From Rhizobium terrae (lineage in GTDB: Bacteria > Pseudomonadota > Alphaproteobacteria > Rhizobiales > Rhizobiaceae): DNA of 64,000 bases. Location of the stretch: NCBI RefSeq assembly GCF_003425685.1, contig NZ_QJKM01000001.1, positions 178,920 through 242,919 on the forward strand, in the 5' to 3' direction. The position numbers and the translations under genes are program-made. Positions 1 through 8,535 of this stretch are shown here, one piece after another (position 1 is the first letter of the stretch; every line of letters begins with the position of its first letter). The notes below the pieces were generated by a model. That model had not been told where the DNA came from. It ran no database searches and worked only from the letters and a program-made list of their open reading frames with translations.

Positions 1-452
1 GTCGTCGGTACGCCGCCCTTGAACCAGGTCTCGAATTTCCGGTTTTTGTAACGCCAGACACTGTCGTCGCCTTTCACGCAATGGTCGGTCGCGAGTGCGA
101 TCTGGATCGGTGGCGCGGACACCTGAACCGGTTCTCCATCATGAGCGTAGAGGGTCAGGTACCAGGTGGTCTCGGCTTCGTTCCGAGATACCGAACCCAC
201 CCGGAAATTGCTCACGATATGGGCCGCCACACGCGGCCCGCGGCTGATCCGGTATTCATAGAACTGCCGGATCTTTTCGCGCCCGCGGTAGGTCTGTTCG
301 CTCGCTTCGAAAACGCCGTCCTCGGTATAGAAATCGGCGGCCTGGCGTCCCCAGTTGGTGTCGACGTCGTGCCAGAAATCGTGGAGGCGGAGCTCCAGTT
401 CCCGGGCAAGGCTCATCTGGTCTTCGATATTGAACCCTTCGATATTGAACAA
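1..452 (-). CDS. SnoaL/NTF2-fold protein, 3' end outside window
   Basis: An open frame runs leftwards off the window edge, so only about 150 N-terminal residues are visible. The translation has the features of a SnoaL-like nuclear-transport-factor-2 fold: the block LHDFWHDVDTNWGRQAADFYTEDG, with an aromatic-rich first helix followed by Tyr-Thr-Glu-Asp-Gly, then YRGREKIRQFYEYR, and later a TTWYLTLYAHDGEP strand. Small proteins of this fold act as dehydratases, isomerases, cyclases or beta subunits of ring-hydroxylating enzymes. I chose a TTG start at 452 because AGGAG lies six bases upstream; the first ATG (416) has no good ribosome site. It is divergent from the BKACE gene. Substrate cannot be told from sequence. 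Confidence 0.6.
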   Translation of the reverse strand, partial: MFNIEGFNIEDQMSLARELELRLHDFWHDVDTNWGRQAADFYTEDGVFEASEQTYRGREKIRQFYEYRISRGPRVAAHIVSNFRVGSVSRNEAETTWYLTLYAHDGEPVQVSAPPIQIALATDHCVKGDDSVWRYKNRKFETWFKGGVPT

Positions 453-639
453 TGCCGACTCCTGTCGTCCGGGCGAGGGGCTGGATCGACTTGCCGGAAG
501 CAGGTGACGCAGCCCGTTCGCGCCGTTCTAGGGCAGCGCTTCGGTTCCCGTCCGGAAAGACGGAGGCTATTTCTTATCGCGAAAAGATTGGCGGCATCGA
601 TCGGCGAGCCGGAATTGCCGGCCAGGTTTTCTGTCCGCG

Positions 640-682
640 AAATGGAAAAGCAAACCATTTGCCGTTGGTCGCCGGCAAATGG
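640..682 (+). promoter_or_regulatory. Competing stem-loops in the BKACE leader
   Basis: A perfect 10-bp inverted repeat, CCATTTGCCG (655-664) and CGGCAAATGG (673-682), is separated by eight bases. A third copy of AAATGG at 640-645 could pair with the CCATTT of the first arm instead, so two mutually exclusive hairpins are possible. They lie 50-90 bases before the start codon at 731. Function is inference: a transcription or translation control element, or overlapping protein-binding half-sites. Confidence 0.4.
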
Positions 683-690
683 CACCAGAG

Positions 691-711
691 GCCGTTCGAA
701 ATACGAACGGC
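691..711 (+). promoter_or_regulatory. IclR-type operator candidate A
   Basis: Perfect palindrome with 8-bp arms, GCCGTTCG-N5-CGAACGGC, ending 19 bases before the start codon of the BKACE gene. The core TTCG-N5-CGAA is repeated with the same spacing at 2897-2909, just upstream of the IclR gene. GTTCG...CGAAC cores are typical of several IclR-family operators such as those of PobR/PcaU regulators. Confidence 0.5.
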
Positions 712-730
712 GGCTTCCAGGGAGAACGTA

Positions 731-1624
731 TTGGCCAATCCGACGATTATCAGCTGTGCCGTGACCGGCAATATCACGAGTCCCTCGCAGACGCCTTATC
801 TGCCGATAACGCCTGAGCAGATCGCAAATGCATGTCTCGAGGCGGTGCGTGCCGGCGCGGCAATCGTCCATATCCATGTCCGTCATCCGGACGGCAGGCC
901 GAGCATGGAACTGGCTCACTACCGGGAGGTCGTCGATCGTCTGCGTGCGGCCGACGAGGACGTCGTCATCAACCTCACCACTGGCCCCGGCGGGCGTTTC
1001 ATCCCAGGCGAGGAGGAGCCGAGCATCGCCGCGCCGGGCACGACCCTCCTGCCGCCGGAGCGCCGGGTCGAACACGTCACCGCGCTGAGGCCCGAGATCT
1101 GCAGCCTCGATTTCAACACGATGTATTCCGGCTCGTCGGTCGTCATCAACACGCCTCGCAATCTCGGCATCATGGCGGACATCATCCGCGAAGCGGGCGT
1201 TCTGCCGGAACTCGAAGTCTTCGATAGCGGCGATATCCAGCTCGCCAATCATTTCCTTCAAGAGGGGCGGCTCGACATGCCGGCTCTCTTCCAGATCGTG
1301 CTCGGCATTCGTTATGGCGCGATCGCCACGCCGGAGACCCTGATGTACATGAAATCGCTGCTGCCGGCCGGTTCGCATTGGGCGGCCTTCGGCGTCGGCC
1401 GATGGGAGTTCCCGATGCTGGCGCAGGCATGGCTTCTCGGCGGCCACGTCCGGGTCGGCCTGGAGGACAATATTTATCTCGAAAAAGGCGTGCTTGCCGA
1501 AAGCAACGCCATTCTCGTGAAAAAGGCGGTGCGTATCCTCAAGGAACTTGGCGGCCGGGTCGCAACGCCGGCGGAAGCGCGCGAAATCCTGGGGCTGAGG
1601 AAGCAGCTTCCCAGGGCGAGCTGA
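731..1624 (+). CDS. BKACE-family beta-keto acid cleavage enzyme (DUF849)
   Basis: 297 residues, the usual length of the BKACE family. These Zn-dependent TIM-barrel enzymes condense a beta-keto acid with acetyl-CoA and cleave it to acetoacetate plus a new acyl-CoA (the first known member is 3-keto-5-aminohexanoate cleavage enzyme). The metal-binding HIHVR motif is at residues 47-51, preceded by the N-terminal ISCAVTG strand; INLTTGPGG and the late GLEDN block also fit the family. Start chosen at TTG 731 because AGGGAG lies six bases upstream. The aldo/keto reductase follows 155 bases downstream and an IclR regulator after that, so all three may form one unit. The keto acid substrate is unknown. 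Confidence 0.85.
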   Translation: MANPTIISCAVTGNITSPSQTPYLPITPEQIANACLEAVRAGAAIVHIHVRHPDGRPSMELAHYREVVDRLRAADEDVVINLTTGPGGRFIPGEEEPSIAAPGTTLLPPERRVEHVTALRPEICSLDFNTMYSGSSVVINTPRNLGIMADIIREAGVLPELEVFDSGDIQLANHFLQEGRLDMPALFQIVLGIRYGAIATPETLMYMKSLLPAGSHWAAFGVGRWEFPMLAQAWLLGGHVRVGLEDNIYLEKGVLAESNAILVKKAVRILKELGGRVATPAEAREILGLRKQLPRAS

Positions 1625-1779
1625 GGGAGGTTTCGCATGAGCGGGGGGCGACCGATACACGTTGAGGGAGCCGGCCGGTTGGTTGATATCTCGGCTCTGC
1701 CCCGTTACGACTTTCGAAAACCGGGCAGGGTCCTGAACGGGGACGACGATCCCATGCCCCGCGGCTGAGGCGGAAGACA

Positions 1780-2742
1780 ATGGATACGACAATCTTGGGG
1801 CGGACCGGGCTGAAGGTCAGCGTGGCGGTCCTCGGAGCCGGCGGCAACAGCCGGCTCGGCCTGCGCCGCGGAGGAAGCAAGGCGGAGGCGATCGATCTCG
1901 TCCGGGCTGCGCTTGATCGCGGCGTCAACTTCATCGATACCGCCCCGGCCTATGGCACGGAAGACGTCGTCGGCGCCGGCATCGAGGGGCGGCGCGACAG
2001 CGTGATCCTGGCCACCAAGGCGCGCTGTACTGTCCAGGGCAGTTCCTACGAAGGCAGTGAATTCGTTGCTCCCGGCGACATGCGCAGGAGCGTCGAAGCC
2101 AGTTTGAAGGCGCTCCGCACCGATCATATCGACATATTGCAGCTGCACGGGGTGCGCCCGCATCAATACGAGTTCTGCCGCGGCGAATTGCTGCCGGAAC
2201 TGCAGCGGTTGCGCGACGAGGGCAAGCTGCGTTTTCTCGGCGTCACCGAAGCATTCGGCGTCGATCCGGAGCATAGGATGGCGCAGAGCGCCGTCGCGGA
2301 TGGCGTCTGGGATGTGCTCATGCTGGGCTGCAACTTCGTCAACCCTTCGGTTGCCCGTTTCGTCCTGCCGCAGGCGACGGAAAAGAACCTCGGCGTCATG
2401 GCCATGTATGCCGTGCGTGGTGCGCTGGCCCGCAAGGAGACGCTGAACGGCCTCGTTGCGAAGCTCGTGGCGCAGGGCGAAGTCCCGGCAGATGCACTCG
2501 ATCCCGAAGATCCGCTGGGATTCCTGCTGGAAAACGGCGTTGCCGGATCGCTCACGGAAGCTGCCTACAGGTTCTGCCGCCATATGCCGGGCATCAGCGT
2601 CGTGATGACCGGAACCGGCAGCCTCGCACATCTGGAAGAAAATATCGCGGCGATCAACGGCACGTCGTTGCCCGCAGGCGTTCTGGACAGGTTGTCTGCG
2701 GCTTTCGGCAAGGTTACGTCCGCCACGGGCGATCTCGAATAG
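1780..2742 (+). CDS. Aldo/keto reductase
   Basis: 320 residues with standard AKR signatures: N-terminal LGRTGLKVS, the catalytic Asp and Tyr in FIDTAPAYG, a catalytic Lys in LATKAR, and the active-site His in LQLHGV. Such NAD(P)H-dependent cytosolic TIM-barrel enzymes reduce aldehydes or ketones or oxidise sugars. The N-terminal LGAGGNSRLG insertion resembles AKRs found in sugar or lactone catabolic operons (for example L-fucose or D-threo-aldose dehydrogenases). It lies between a beta-keto acid cleavage enzyme and an IclR regulator, so it may produce or consume a keto intermediate for the former; this is inference. Confidence 0.85.
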   Translation: MDTTILGRTGLKVSVAVLGAGGNSRLGLRRGGSKAEAIDLVRAALDRGVNFIDTAPAYGTEDVVGAGIEGRRDSVILATKARCTVQGSSYEGSEFVAPGDMRRSVEASLKALRTDHIDILQLHGVRPHQYEFCRGELLPELQRLRDEGKLRFLGVTEAFGVDPEHRMAQSAVADGVWDVLMLGCNFVNPSVARFVLPQATEKNLGVMAMYAVRGALARKETLNGLVAKLVAQGEVPADALDPEDPLGFLLENGVAGSLTEAAYRFCRHMPGISVVMTGTGSLAHLEENIAAINGTSLPAGVLDRLSAAFGKVTSATGDLE

Positions 2743-3093
2743 ACGCGATCTTGAATAGATATTGTCGCGGACCGGTCCGGCGATCGGCCTGACCGGAGCT
2801 CGCCGTCTCCGCTGAATGCGGCGGCATTCCGATCGCGTCTATGCCGGGATCGGCTGCGGTATCGCCGTTGCCCGGCATTGAAAACTCGCTAAAGATTTCG
2901 CGATGCGAAACTCGTTGGGTCCTCCGTTGCGACCGGCCAGTGCGACGGCCCATGCTGCGGCGGGACGGATGCCGTGATCGGCAGAGGGCGAGTCTCTTGC
3001 GGGGAGGCATGGCTCGCCGGACGATCCGGAAAGACCGACGTCGTCCGGTGACGTGACCGCGGCGCTGCGGGAAGAAGGCGCGGAGAGGTTGTC
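2743..3093. other. Intergenic region upstream of the IclR gene
   Basis: 351 bases with no convincing gene. The only clear signal is the palindrome at 2896-2910. The rest is GC-rich sequence with no open frame showing protein-like composition or a recognisable domain. Confidence 0.5.
2896..2910 (+). promoter_or_regulatory. IclR-type operator candidate B
   Basis: Perfect palindrome TTTCGC-GAT-GCGAAA about 185 bases before the IclR start codon. Its core TTCG-N5-CGAA (2897-2909) has the same half-sites and spacing as the palindrome before the BKACE gene, which suggests autoregulation by the same regulator. Confidence 0.45.
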
Positions 3094-4071
3094 ATGGAGT
3101 TCAGCGCGCAGACGAGCGATGCAATTGCCGGCGAAGACGTCCTTCCCGGGAGCGATCGTCCCCCGGTCTGGAAAGACGGCTTCCGCCGCGAGATGCCGAG
3201 TTGCCGCGCCAATTCCCGCCGCGGCACGACGGATGCGATCAAACCCTCCTATCCCCCGGTGGAATCGGTGCGCCGCGCGCTGGAAATCCTGCGCATACTC
3301 AACCGGCTGCGGATCGGCAGCGTCGGCGACATTCACGCGGCCACCAGGCTTCCCAAACCGACCATCGTGCGAATGCTCGATACGTTGATTGCCGATGGAT
3401 ATGTCGTGCGCGACAACATGTGCGGCGGTTATCGCGTGACGCATCGTGTGGAGGAGCTCCATGCCGGTTATGAAGGCATTGCTGAAGTGATCGAGGCATC
3501 CCGGCCCTTCGCAATCGATCTGACCAACAGCATCAAATGGCCTGTCGGCATCGGCACGCTGGATGGCGATGCGATCGCGGTGCAGTTCTGGACGGGAGCG
3601 ATCAGCCCCTGGGTGCACGTCAATACCCTGTTGCACAACCGGCCGAATTTGCTGACCTCCGCCATGGGCAGGGCCTATATGGCCTTTTGCGGGGAGGCGG
3701 AGCGGGAATCGCTGTTCGCCATGATCCGCGCCAAAGGCGGCGGGAGCTTCGGCCCCGAGCAGGAAGCGCAGCACAACGCCCTTCTCGCCAATGTGCGCAG
3801 GAACGGCTACGCGCTGAGATCGCCTCGGACGGAGCCACGACGCAATACCACCGTCGCCGTGCCGATCCGCCACGACGGCGCCGTTCTGGCGTCGATGACT
3901 GTCAGCTTCTTCATCACCGCCGTCCCGCGCAGCAAGATCGAGGAACGCATCATCGAGCCGCTCAAGGAAACGGTTGACAGGATCGAAACCGTCATCGCCT
4001 TCATGCGGCGCCGCAGATCCCAAGTGAATATCGCTGACGGCGATGTCATGGACTATCCACCAGCGTTCTGA
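3094..4071 (+). CDS. IclR-family transcriptional regulator
   Basis: 325 residues. An extended N-terminal tail of about 50 residues precedes the IclR winged helix (VESVRRALEILRILNRLRIGSV, then recognition helix RLPKPTIVRMLDTLIADGYV). The C-terminal effector-binding domain follows, with GRAYMAFC (the usual G-R-A/V-x-L block) and NTTVAVPI strands. Start 3094 is supported by GGAGAGG six bases upstream; starting instead at Met 3193 would trim the tail. As the only regulator next to the BKACE and AKR genes it probably controls them through the TTCG-N5-CGAA sites. The effector is unknown. Confidence 0.88.
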   Translation: MEFSAQTSDAIAGEDVLPGSDRPPVWKDGFRREMPSCRANSRRGTTDAIKPSYPPVESVRRALEILRILNRLRIGSVGDIHAATRLPKPTIVRMLDTLIADGYVVRDNMCGGYRVTHRVEELHAGYEGIAEVIEASRPFAIDLTNSIKWPVGIGTLDGDAIAVQFWTGAISPWVHVNTLLHNRPNLLTSAMGRAYMAFCGEAERESLFAMIRAKGGGSFGPEQEAQHNALLANVRRNGYALRSPRTEPRRNTTVAVPIRHDGAVLASMTVSFFITAVPRSKIEERIIEPLKETVDRIETVIAFMRRRRSQVNIADGDVMDYPPAF

Positions 4072-4294
4072 GGCACGGTCCTGCAGGGGTTTTTGCGGCG
4101 TCGAAGCTGGCCACAACATCAAGATGCTCCGGCTCTCCCCTCGCATTATCTCGACAATCGTTGAAGCTTGCAAAGCGACGACCACAAGCAAGGGTCGCGC
4201 TGATCGGTTCATGGAAATACGCGGCGGATCACCCGGCCGGATGGCAAAATGATTTTCCGCTTTCGTCGCTGCAATCAGAAATATCGCCCTTCAA

Positions 4295-4315
4295 TGTCTA
4301 TTAAATCCATAGACA
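4295..4315 (+). promoter_or_regulatory. Inverted repeat before the organosulfur operon (LysR-like site)
   Basis: Perfect 7-bp arms, TGTCTAT-N7-ATAGACA, 40 bases upstream of the start codon at 4355. The CTAT-N7-ATAG core has the T-N11-A geometry typical of LysR-type sites. No LysR gene is in the window, so a regulator acting in trans such as a CysB- or Cbl-like sulfur regulator would be needed; that is inference. Confidence 0.4.
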
Positions 4316-4354
4316 AATAGTCGGGCATTCCAGTGATGATTCATGAGGTCCCCG

Positions 4355-5350
4355 ATGTACGCCCTGAGCCTTCTCGACAAAAGCCCCGTTTCCTCCGGGG
4401 AAAGCGCCGTGGGGGCGCTCTCCAATACGGTCAATCTGGCCAAAAGGGCCGAGGAACTGGGGTATCGGCGCTTCTGGGTTGCGGAACATCACGGCGGCAC
4501 CGAGCTTGCGAGTTCCGCGCCGGAAGTGTTGGTCTCGTGGATCCTCGCCAATACGTCCCGCATCCGGGTCGGGTCGGGTGGCGTCATGCTGCAGCATTAC
4601 AGCCCTTACAAAGTGGCGGAAGTCTTCAACCTCCTGTCGTCGCTGGCGCCCGGACGCGTCGATCTCGGCGTCGGCAAGACACCGGGTGGCCTTCCTAAAG
4701 CGACTGCCGCTCTTCAGGCCTATCGCGGCGCCAAGCCGGATTTCGAGGCTCAGCTCTCGGACCTCACGGCATTTCTCGACAATGCCGTCGCCGGTGAACC
4801 TGACGAGGCCCTGGCCTTCTCGGGGCCGAAACCGCCGGTGACTGCCGATAGGTTCCTTTTGGGTGCGAGTCCGGATAGCGCGCGGCTTGCTGCCAACCAT
4901 GGATGGAATTTCGTTTTCGCCGGACATCTCAACGGCGATCCGGAAAACCTGCGCCTCAGCCTTGATATCTACCGGAAGGAAAGCGGCGGCAGGTCGGCGA
5001 TCCTGGCGCTGGCGGCATTCGCCTCCGAAAGTGCGGCGCATGCCGCGGCCCAGGTTTCGGAATTGAAGGTCTTTAAGGTCTTTCTCGACAATGGCCAGTC
5101 GGTCAGCCTCGGGCGCCGCGAGCAGGCCGAGGAGTTCGCCAAACAGGCCGGTGCCAGGGAGTACCGCATCGAGGAGCGCAGGCCGAGCGTGCTGCACGGC
5201 ACGCCGGAAAGCATCCACGACGAATTGGCACGCCTTTCGAAGCTGCACGGCATCGAGGAATTCATTCTCGAACCGCCGGCGGTCGGTGCCGACGAGCGGC
5301 TCGCGTCCGTCGAGCTTCTGGCGCGCAGGCCGCTTTCCGCAGCCGCATGA
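4355..5350 (+). CDS. LLM-class flavin oxidoreductase, MsnO8 type
   Basis: 331 residues of the bacterial luciferase-like superfamily. The start LSLLDKSPV, then [46 protein letters not shown] and [11 protein letters not shown] are typical of MsnO8-type flavin oxidoreductases (cytosolic, FMNH2-dependent). ATG 4355 is preferred over ATG 4343 because GAGG lies six bases before it. It opens an operon with a second LLM monooxygenase (20 bases downstream), a deacylase, an acetyltransferase and an amino-acid-type importer. This arrangement resembles Bacillus clusters that break down S-substituted cysteines, so a role in oxygenolytic C-S cleavage or a side reaction is plausible. Exact substrate unknown. 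Confidence 0.82.
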   Translation: MYALSLLDKSPVSSGESAVGALSNTVNLAKRAEELGYRRFWVAEHHGGTELASSAPEVLVSWILANTSRIRVGSGGVMLQHYSPYKVAEVFNLLSSLAPGRVDLGVGKTPGGLPKATAALQAYRGAKPDFEAQLSDLTAFLDNAVAGEPDEALAFSGPKPPVTADRFLLGASPDSARLAANHGWNFVFAGHLNGDPENLRLSLDIYRKESGGRSAILALAAFASESAAHAAAQVSELKVFKVFLDNGQSVSLGRREQAEEFAKQAGAREYRIEERRPSVLHGTPESIHDELARLSKLHGIEEFILEPPAVGADERLASVELLARRPLSAAA

Positions 5351-5370
5351 TTTCCCAAGGAGATTGTAAG

Positions 5371-6708
5371 ATGAGCAAGAAAATTCGTTTCGGTATCATG
5401 CTGCAGGGCGCCGGCGGGCACATGAATTCCTGGCGCCACCCGAAGAGCCCGGTGGATGCCAGCGTCAATCTCGATTTCTTCAAGCAGACGGCACTGAAGG
5501 CCGAGGCCGCCGGCATCGCCTTCGCCTTCGTGGCGGACGGACTCTATATCAACGAGAAATCCATTCCGCATTTCCTCAACCGGTTCGAGCCGCTGACCAT
5601 CCTCTCGGCGCTCGCGACCGTGACGTCGAAGATCGGCCTTGCCGGCACGGTCTCGACCTCCTACAGCGATCCTTTCACCATTGCCCGCCAGTTCGCCTCG
5701 CTCGATCTCCTGAGCGGCGGCCGGGCCGGCTGGAATGCGGTGACGACGCCGCTCGAAGGGACCGCGAAGAACTACAGCCGCAGTCATCCGGAACATGCGC
5801 TGCGCTATGAGATGGCGGATGAATATATCGAGGTCGTCAAGGGTCTCTGGGACAGCTGGGACGACGACGCCTTCATTCGGGACCGGACAAGCGGCAAGTT
5901 CTTCGACCGCGACAAACTGCACCGGCTCGACCACAAGGGACGCTTCTTCCAGGTGGAAGGCCCGCTCAACATCCAGCGCTCGGCGCAGGGCCAGCCGGTG
6001 ATCTTTCAGGCCGGGTCTTCCGACGCGGGCATCGGGCTCGCCGGCAAGCACGCGGACGCGGTCTTCACCAACGCGGTCTCACTTGAAGACAACCAGACTT
6101 TCTCCCGCCGGGTGAAGCAGGCGGCGATCGCGCAGGGGCGTTCGGCAGACGACGTGAAGATTTTCCCCGGCATCGGCCCGGTCGTCGGCGAGACGCAGGC
6201 CGAAGCGGAAGAGAAATACCAGATCATCCGCAATCTCATCTCGATCGACGACGCGCTCGCCTATCTCGGGCGCTTTTTCGACCATCACGATTTCAGCGTC
6301 TATCCGCTGGATGAGCCCTTCCCGGAATTGGGCGATATCGGCAAGAACAGTTTTCGCTCCACCACCGATCGCATCAAGCGTGTCGCCAGGGAGAAGGGCC
6401 AGACCCTGCGTGAGGCCGCGCTGGAGGCGGCGACCCCGCGCGAGGGGTTCGTCGGCACGGCGGAAGCCATCGCCGACAAGATCATCGGCTGGGTCCAGCA
6501 AGGTGCGGCCGACGGTTTCATCCTCGGCTTCCCGGTGATCGCCGAGGGTCTCGACGATTTCATCCGTCTCGTCGTCCCGATCCTTCAGGAGCGCGGCTAT
6601 TTCGATCCGCATCTAGAAGGTGAGACGCTGCGCGATCACCTTGGACTGCCGCGGCGTGAAAGCGTTTATGCCGCCGGGCAGCCGGAAACGCAGAAGGTCC
6701 GTGCCTGA
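5371..6708 (+). CDS. NtaA/SnaA/DszA-family FMN-dependent monooxygenase (YxeK/YtnJ-like)
   Basis: 445 residues, the normal length for the NtaA/SnaA/DszA/SoxA group of FMNH2-dependent monooxygenases. Recognisable blocks are [11 protein letters not shown] with HMNSWRHP near the N terminus, a [26 protein letters not shown] block, and [31 protein letters not shown] precedes ATG 5371 at good distance; the in-frame ATG at 5347 overlaps the previous gene and lacks this. In Bacillus subtilis, YxeK and YtnJ belong to this group and sit with an acetyltransferase, deacetylase and cystine-type importer; YxeK oxidatively removes the succinyl group from N-acetyl-S-(2-succino)cysteine. The same neighbours here make this the likely C-S cleaving enzyme. 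Confidence 0.87.
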   Translation: MSKKIRFGIMLQGAGGHMNSWRHPKSPVDASVNLDFFKQTALKAEAAGIAFAFVADGLYINEKSIPHFLNRFEPLTILSALATVTSKIGLAGTVSTSYSDPFTIARQFASLDLLSGGRAGWNAVTTPLEGTAKNYSRSHPEHALRYEMADEYIEVVKGLWDSWDDDAFIRDRTSGKFFDRDKLHRLDHKGRFFQVEGPLNIQRSAQGQPVIFQAGSSDAGIGLAGKHADAVFTNAVSLEDNQTFSRRVKQAAIAQGRSADDVKIFPGIGPVVGETQAEAEEKYQIIRNLISIDDALAYLGRFFDHHDFSVYPLDEPFPELGDIGKNSFRSTTDRIKRVAREKGQTLREAALEAATPREGFVGTAEAIADKIIGWVQQGAADGFILGFPVIAEGLDDFIRLVVPILQERGYFDPHLEGETLRDHLGLPRRESVYAAGQPETQKVRA

Positions 6709-6769
6709 CGCATTGAAGAGGTAAACGGCCGCGCGGATCGCGCGGCTCCAACCTTCGGAAAGCAAGACG

Positions 6770-7957
6770 ATGAATATCCACATTGACGACGCGCGTCACC
6801 GCGACGGCGCCGAACGCGCGATCCTTGCCTCGATCGATGAGCTCGTCGCCATAAGGCGCGATCTGCATCAATATCCCGAACTGTCGTTCCAGGAGCGGCG
6901 GACTTCCGGCATCGTGGCCAAATACCTCCTCTCATACGGCTATGAGTTAACCGAAGGCGTCGGCGGCTACGGCGTGGTTGCGACGCTGAGGCGAGGACAG
7001 GGCGGCAAGCGCATCGGTATCCGCGCGGATATCGATGCGCTGCCGATCGAAGAAGCGACGAACCTCGTCTATTCCAGCCGCAATCCAGGGGTCATGCATG
7101 CCTGCGGGCATGATGGCCACACGACCATCCTGCTTGCGGCTGCCCGTTATCTCGCCGAGCACGGGACGTTTTCCGGCACGCTGACGCTGATCTTCCAGCC
7201 GGCCGAGGAAGTCGGCGCCGGCGCCCGCAAGATGATCGACGAGGGACTGTTCGAACGCTTTCCCGTCGATGCGATCTTCGGCCTGCACAATTGGCCGGGC
7301 GTGACGGCGGGTCAGTTCGGTTTCGTCGAGGGCCCCGCCATGGCTTCCGTCGACCAGGCCCTGATCCGCATCGTCGGCAGGGGCGGACATGGCGCGGCTC
7401 CGCACGAAGCGGTCGATCCGGTGCTCGCGTCCGCCTCCTTCATCACGGCCCTGCAGAGCATCGTCGCCCGCAATGTCGATCCCTTGGAAATGGCGGTGCT
7501 GACGGTCGGCTCCATCCATGGCGGCTCGGCCTCCAACGTCATTCCCGAAAGCGTCGAACTGAAGCTGACGGCGCGCGCCTATTCACCCGCCGTCCGCGAC
7601 AGGCTGGAAGAGCGGGTGCCGGCACTCGCCCGAGCCCAGGCCGAGAGCTTTGGCGCCCATGCCGAGGTCAACTACCGACGCGGTTTCCCGGCGGTCGTCA
7701 ATCATGTCGAGGAAACCCGCCTTGCACGGCGCGTGGCGGAGGAGAATTTCCCCGCCGAACAGGTCGCCGCGGATTTCCGCCCGCGCACGGCGAGCGAGGA
7801 CTTCGCCTACATGCTGCAGGCTCGGCCGGGCTCCTATCTCTTCGTCGGCAACGGCGACAGCACGCCCCTGCACAGTCCCCAATACAATTTCAACGACGAG
7901 ATCATCGCGCCGGCGGCCCGGTTCTGGGTGCGGCTCGCCGAAACCTTCCTATCCTGA
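6770..7957 (+). CDS. M20 amidohydrolase (N-acyl amino acid deacylase, YxeP/YtnL-like)
   Basis: 395 residues of the M20/hippurate hydrolase family of cytosolic metal-dependent amidases. Seen are RRDLHQYPELSFQE near residue 30, the metal-binding HACGHDGH near residue 105, the catalytic PAEEVGAGA block, and GRGGHGAAPHEAVDP of the dimerisation domain. C-terminal ASEDFAYM carries another metal ligand. GGAAAG is seven bases upstream of the ATG. In the proposed pathway it would remove the N-acetyl group after C-S cleavage to release cysteine. This matches its place beside the GNAT gene and the YxeK-like monooxygenase, but the acyl substrate has not been shown. Confidence 0.88.
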   Translation: MNIHIDDARHRDGAERAILASIDELVAIRRDLHQYPELSFQERRTSGIVAKYLLSYGYELTEGVGGYGVVATLRRGQGGKRIGIRADIDALPIEEATNLVYSSRNPGVMHACGHDGHTTILLAAARYLAEHGTFSGTLTLIFQPAEEVGAGARKMIDEGLFERFPVDAIFGLHNWPGVTAGQFGFVEGPAMASVDQALIRIVGRGGHGAAPHEAVDPVLASASFITALQSIVARNVDPLEMAVLTVGSIHGGSASNVIPESVELKLTARAYSPAVRDRLEERVPALARAQAESFGAHAEVNYRRGFPAVVNHVEETRLARRVAEENFPAEQVAADFRPRTASEDFAYMLQARPGSYLFVGNGDSTPLHSPQYNFNDEIIAPAARFWVRLAETFLS

Positions 7958-7982
7958 TTGGCACATATCCATGGAGAGCACC

Positions 7983-8525
7983 GTGAGCGATCGTTTTCTC
8001 TACACCACACCGCTTGATCCGCTGGCCAAGCCGCTGATCGACGAATTGACCTTCGAATACGACAGCCGCTACGGCAGCTTTTACGACGCCGAAGGCGCGA
8101 CGAAGGAGATGAACCGCTACGCCCCGGAGGTCTTTGCGCCGCCGCAAGGCAATTTCCTTCTGCTCCTGCGCGACGGTGAGGCGATCGCCGGCGGCGCCTT
8201 CATGAAACATGCGGATGAGGGCACGGTCGAGTTCAAGCGCGTCTGGACCCATTCGGCCCATCGCCGGCAGGGGCTTGCCCGCAAGGTTCTGGTCGAGCTG
8301 GAAGAGCAGGCGGTGCGCCAGGGTTATTCCCGCATCTACCTGACGACCGGTTTCCGCCAGCCGGAGGCCGTCGGCCTCTATCTCACCAACGGTTATTCCG
8401 CACTGTTCGACACCACGGCGGACCCGGAGACCATCCGCAAGCTGCCCTTCGAGAAGTCGCTCCATTTCGGCACCTATGCAGCCCGCAAGGCGGTCGTCTC
8501 GGCCACCCTGCAAGGCGCGGCGTGA
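7983..8525 (+). CDS. GNAT-family N-acetyltransferase (YxeL/YtmI-like)
   Basis: 180 residues. The acetyl-CoA binding motif A is [19 protein letters not shown] (Arg-x-x-Gly-x-Ala), followed by [24 protein letters not shown] as motif B. GTG 7983 is chosen because GGAGAG lies just before it; the in-frame ATG at 7971 has no ribosome site. Acetyltransferases at this position in the Bacillus yxe and ytm operons N-acetylate S-(2-succino)cysteine-like substrates so that the monooxygenase can act. The gap to the downstream transporter gene is only ten bases, consistent with co-translation. Confidence 0.82.
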   Translation: MSDRFLYTTPLDPLAKPLIDELTFEYDSRYGSFYDAEGATKEMNRYAPEVFAPPQGNFLLLLRDGEAIAGGAFMKHADEGTVEFKRVWTHSAHRRQGLARKVLVELEEQAVRQGYSRIYLTTGFRQPEAVGLYLTNGYSALFDTTADPETIRKLPFEKSLHFGTYAARKAVVSATLQGAA

Positions 8526-8535
8526 GGAGACGGCG

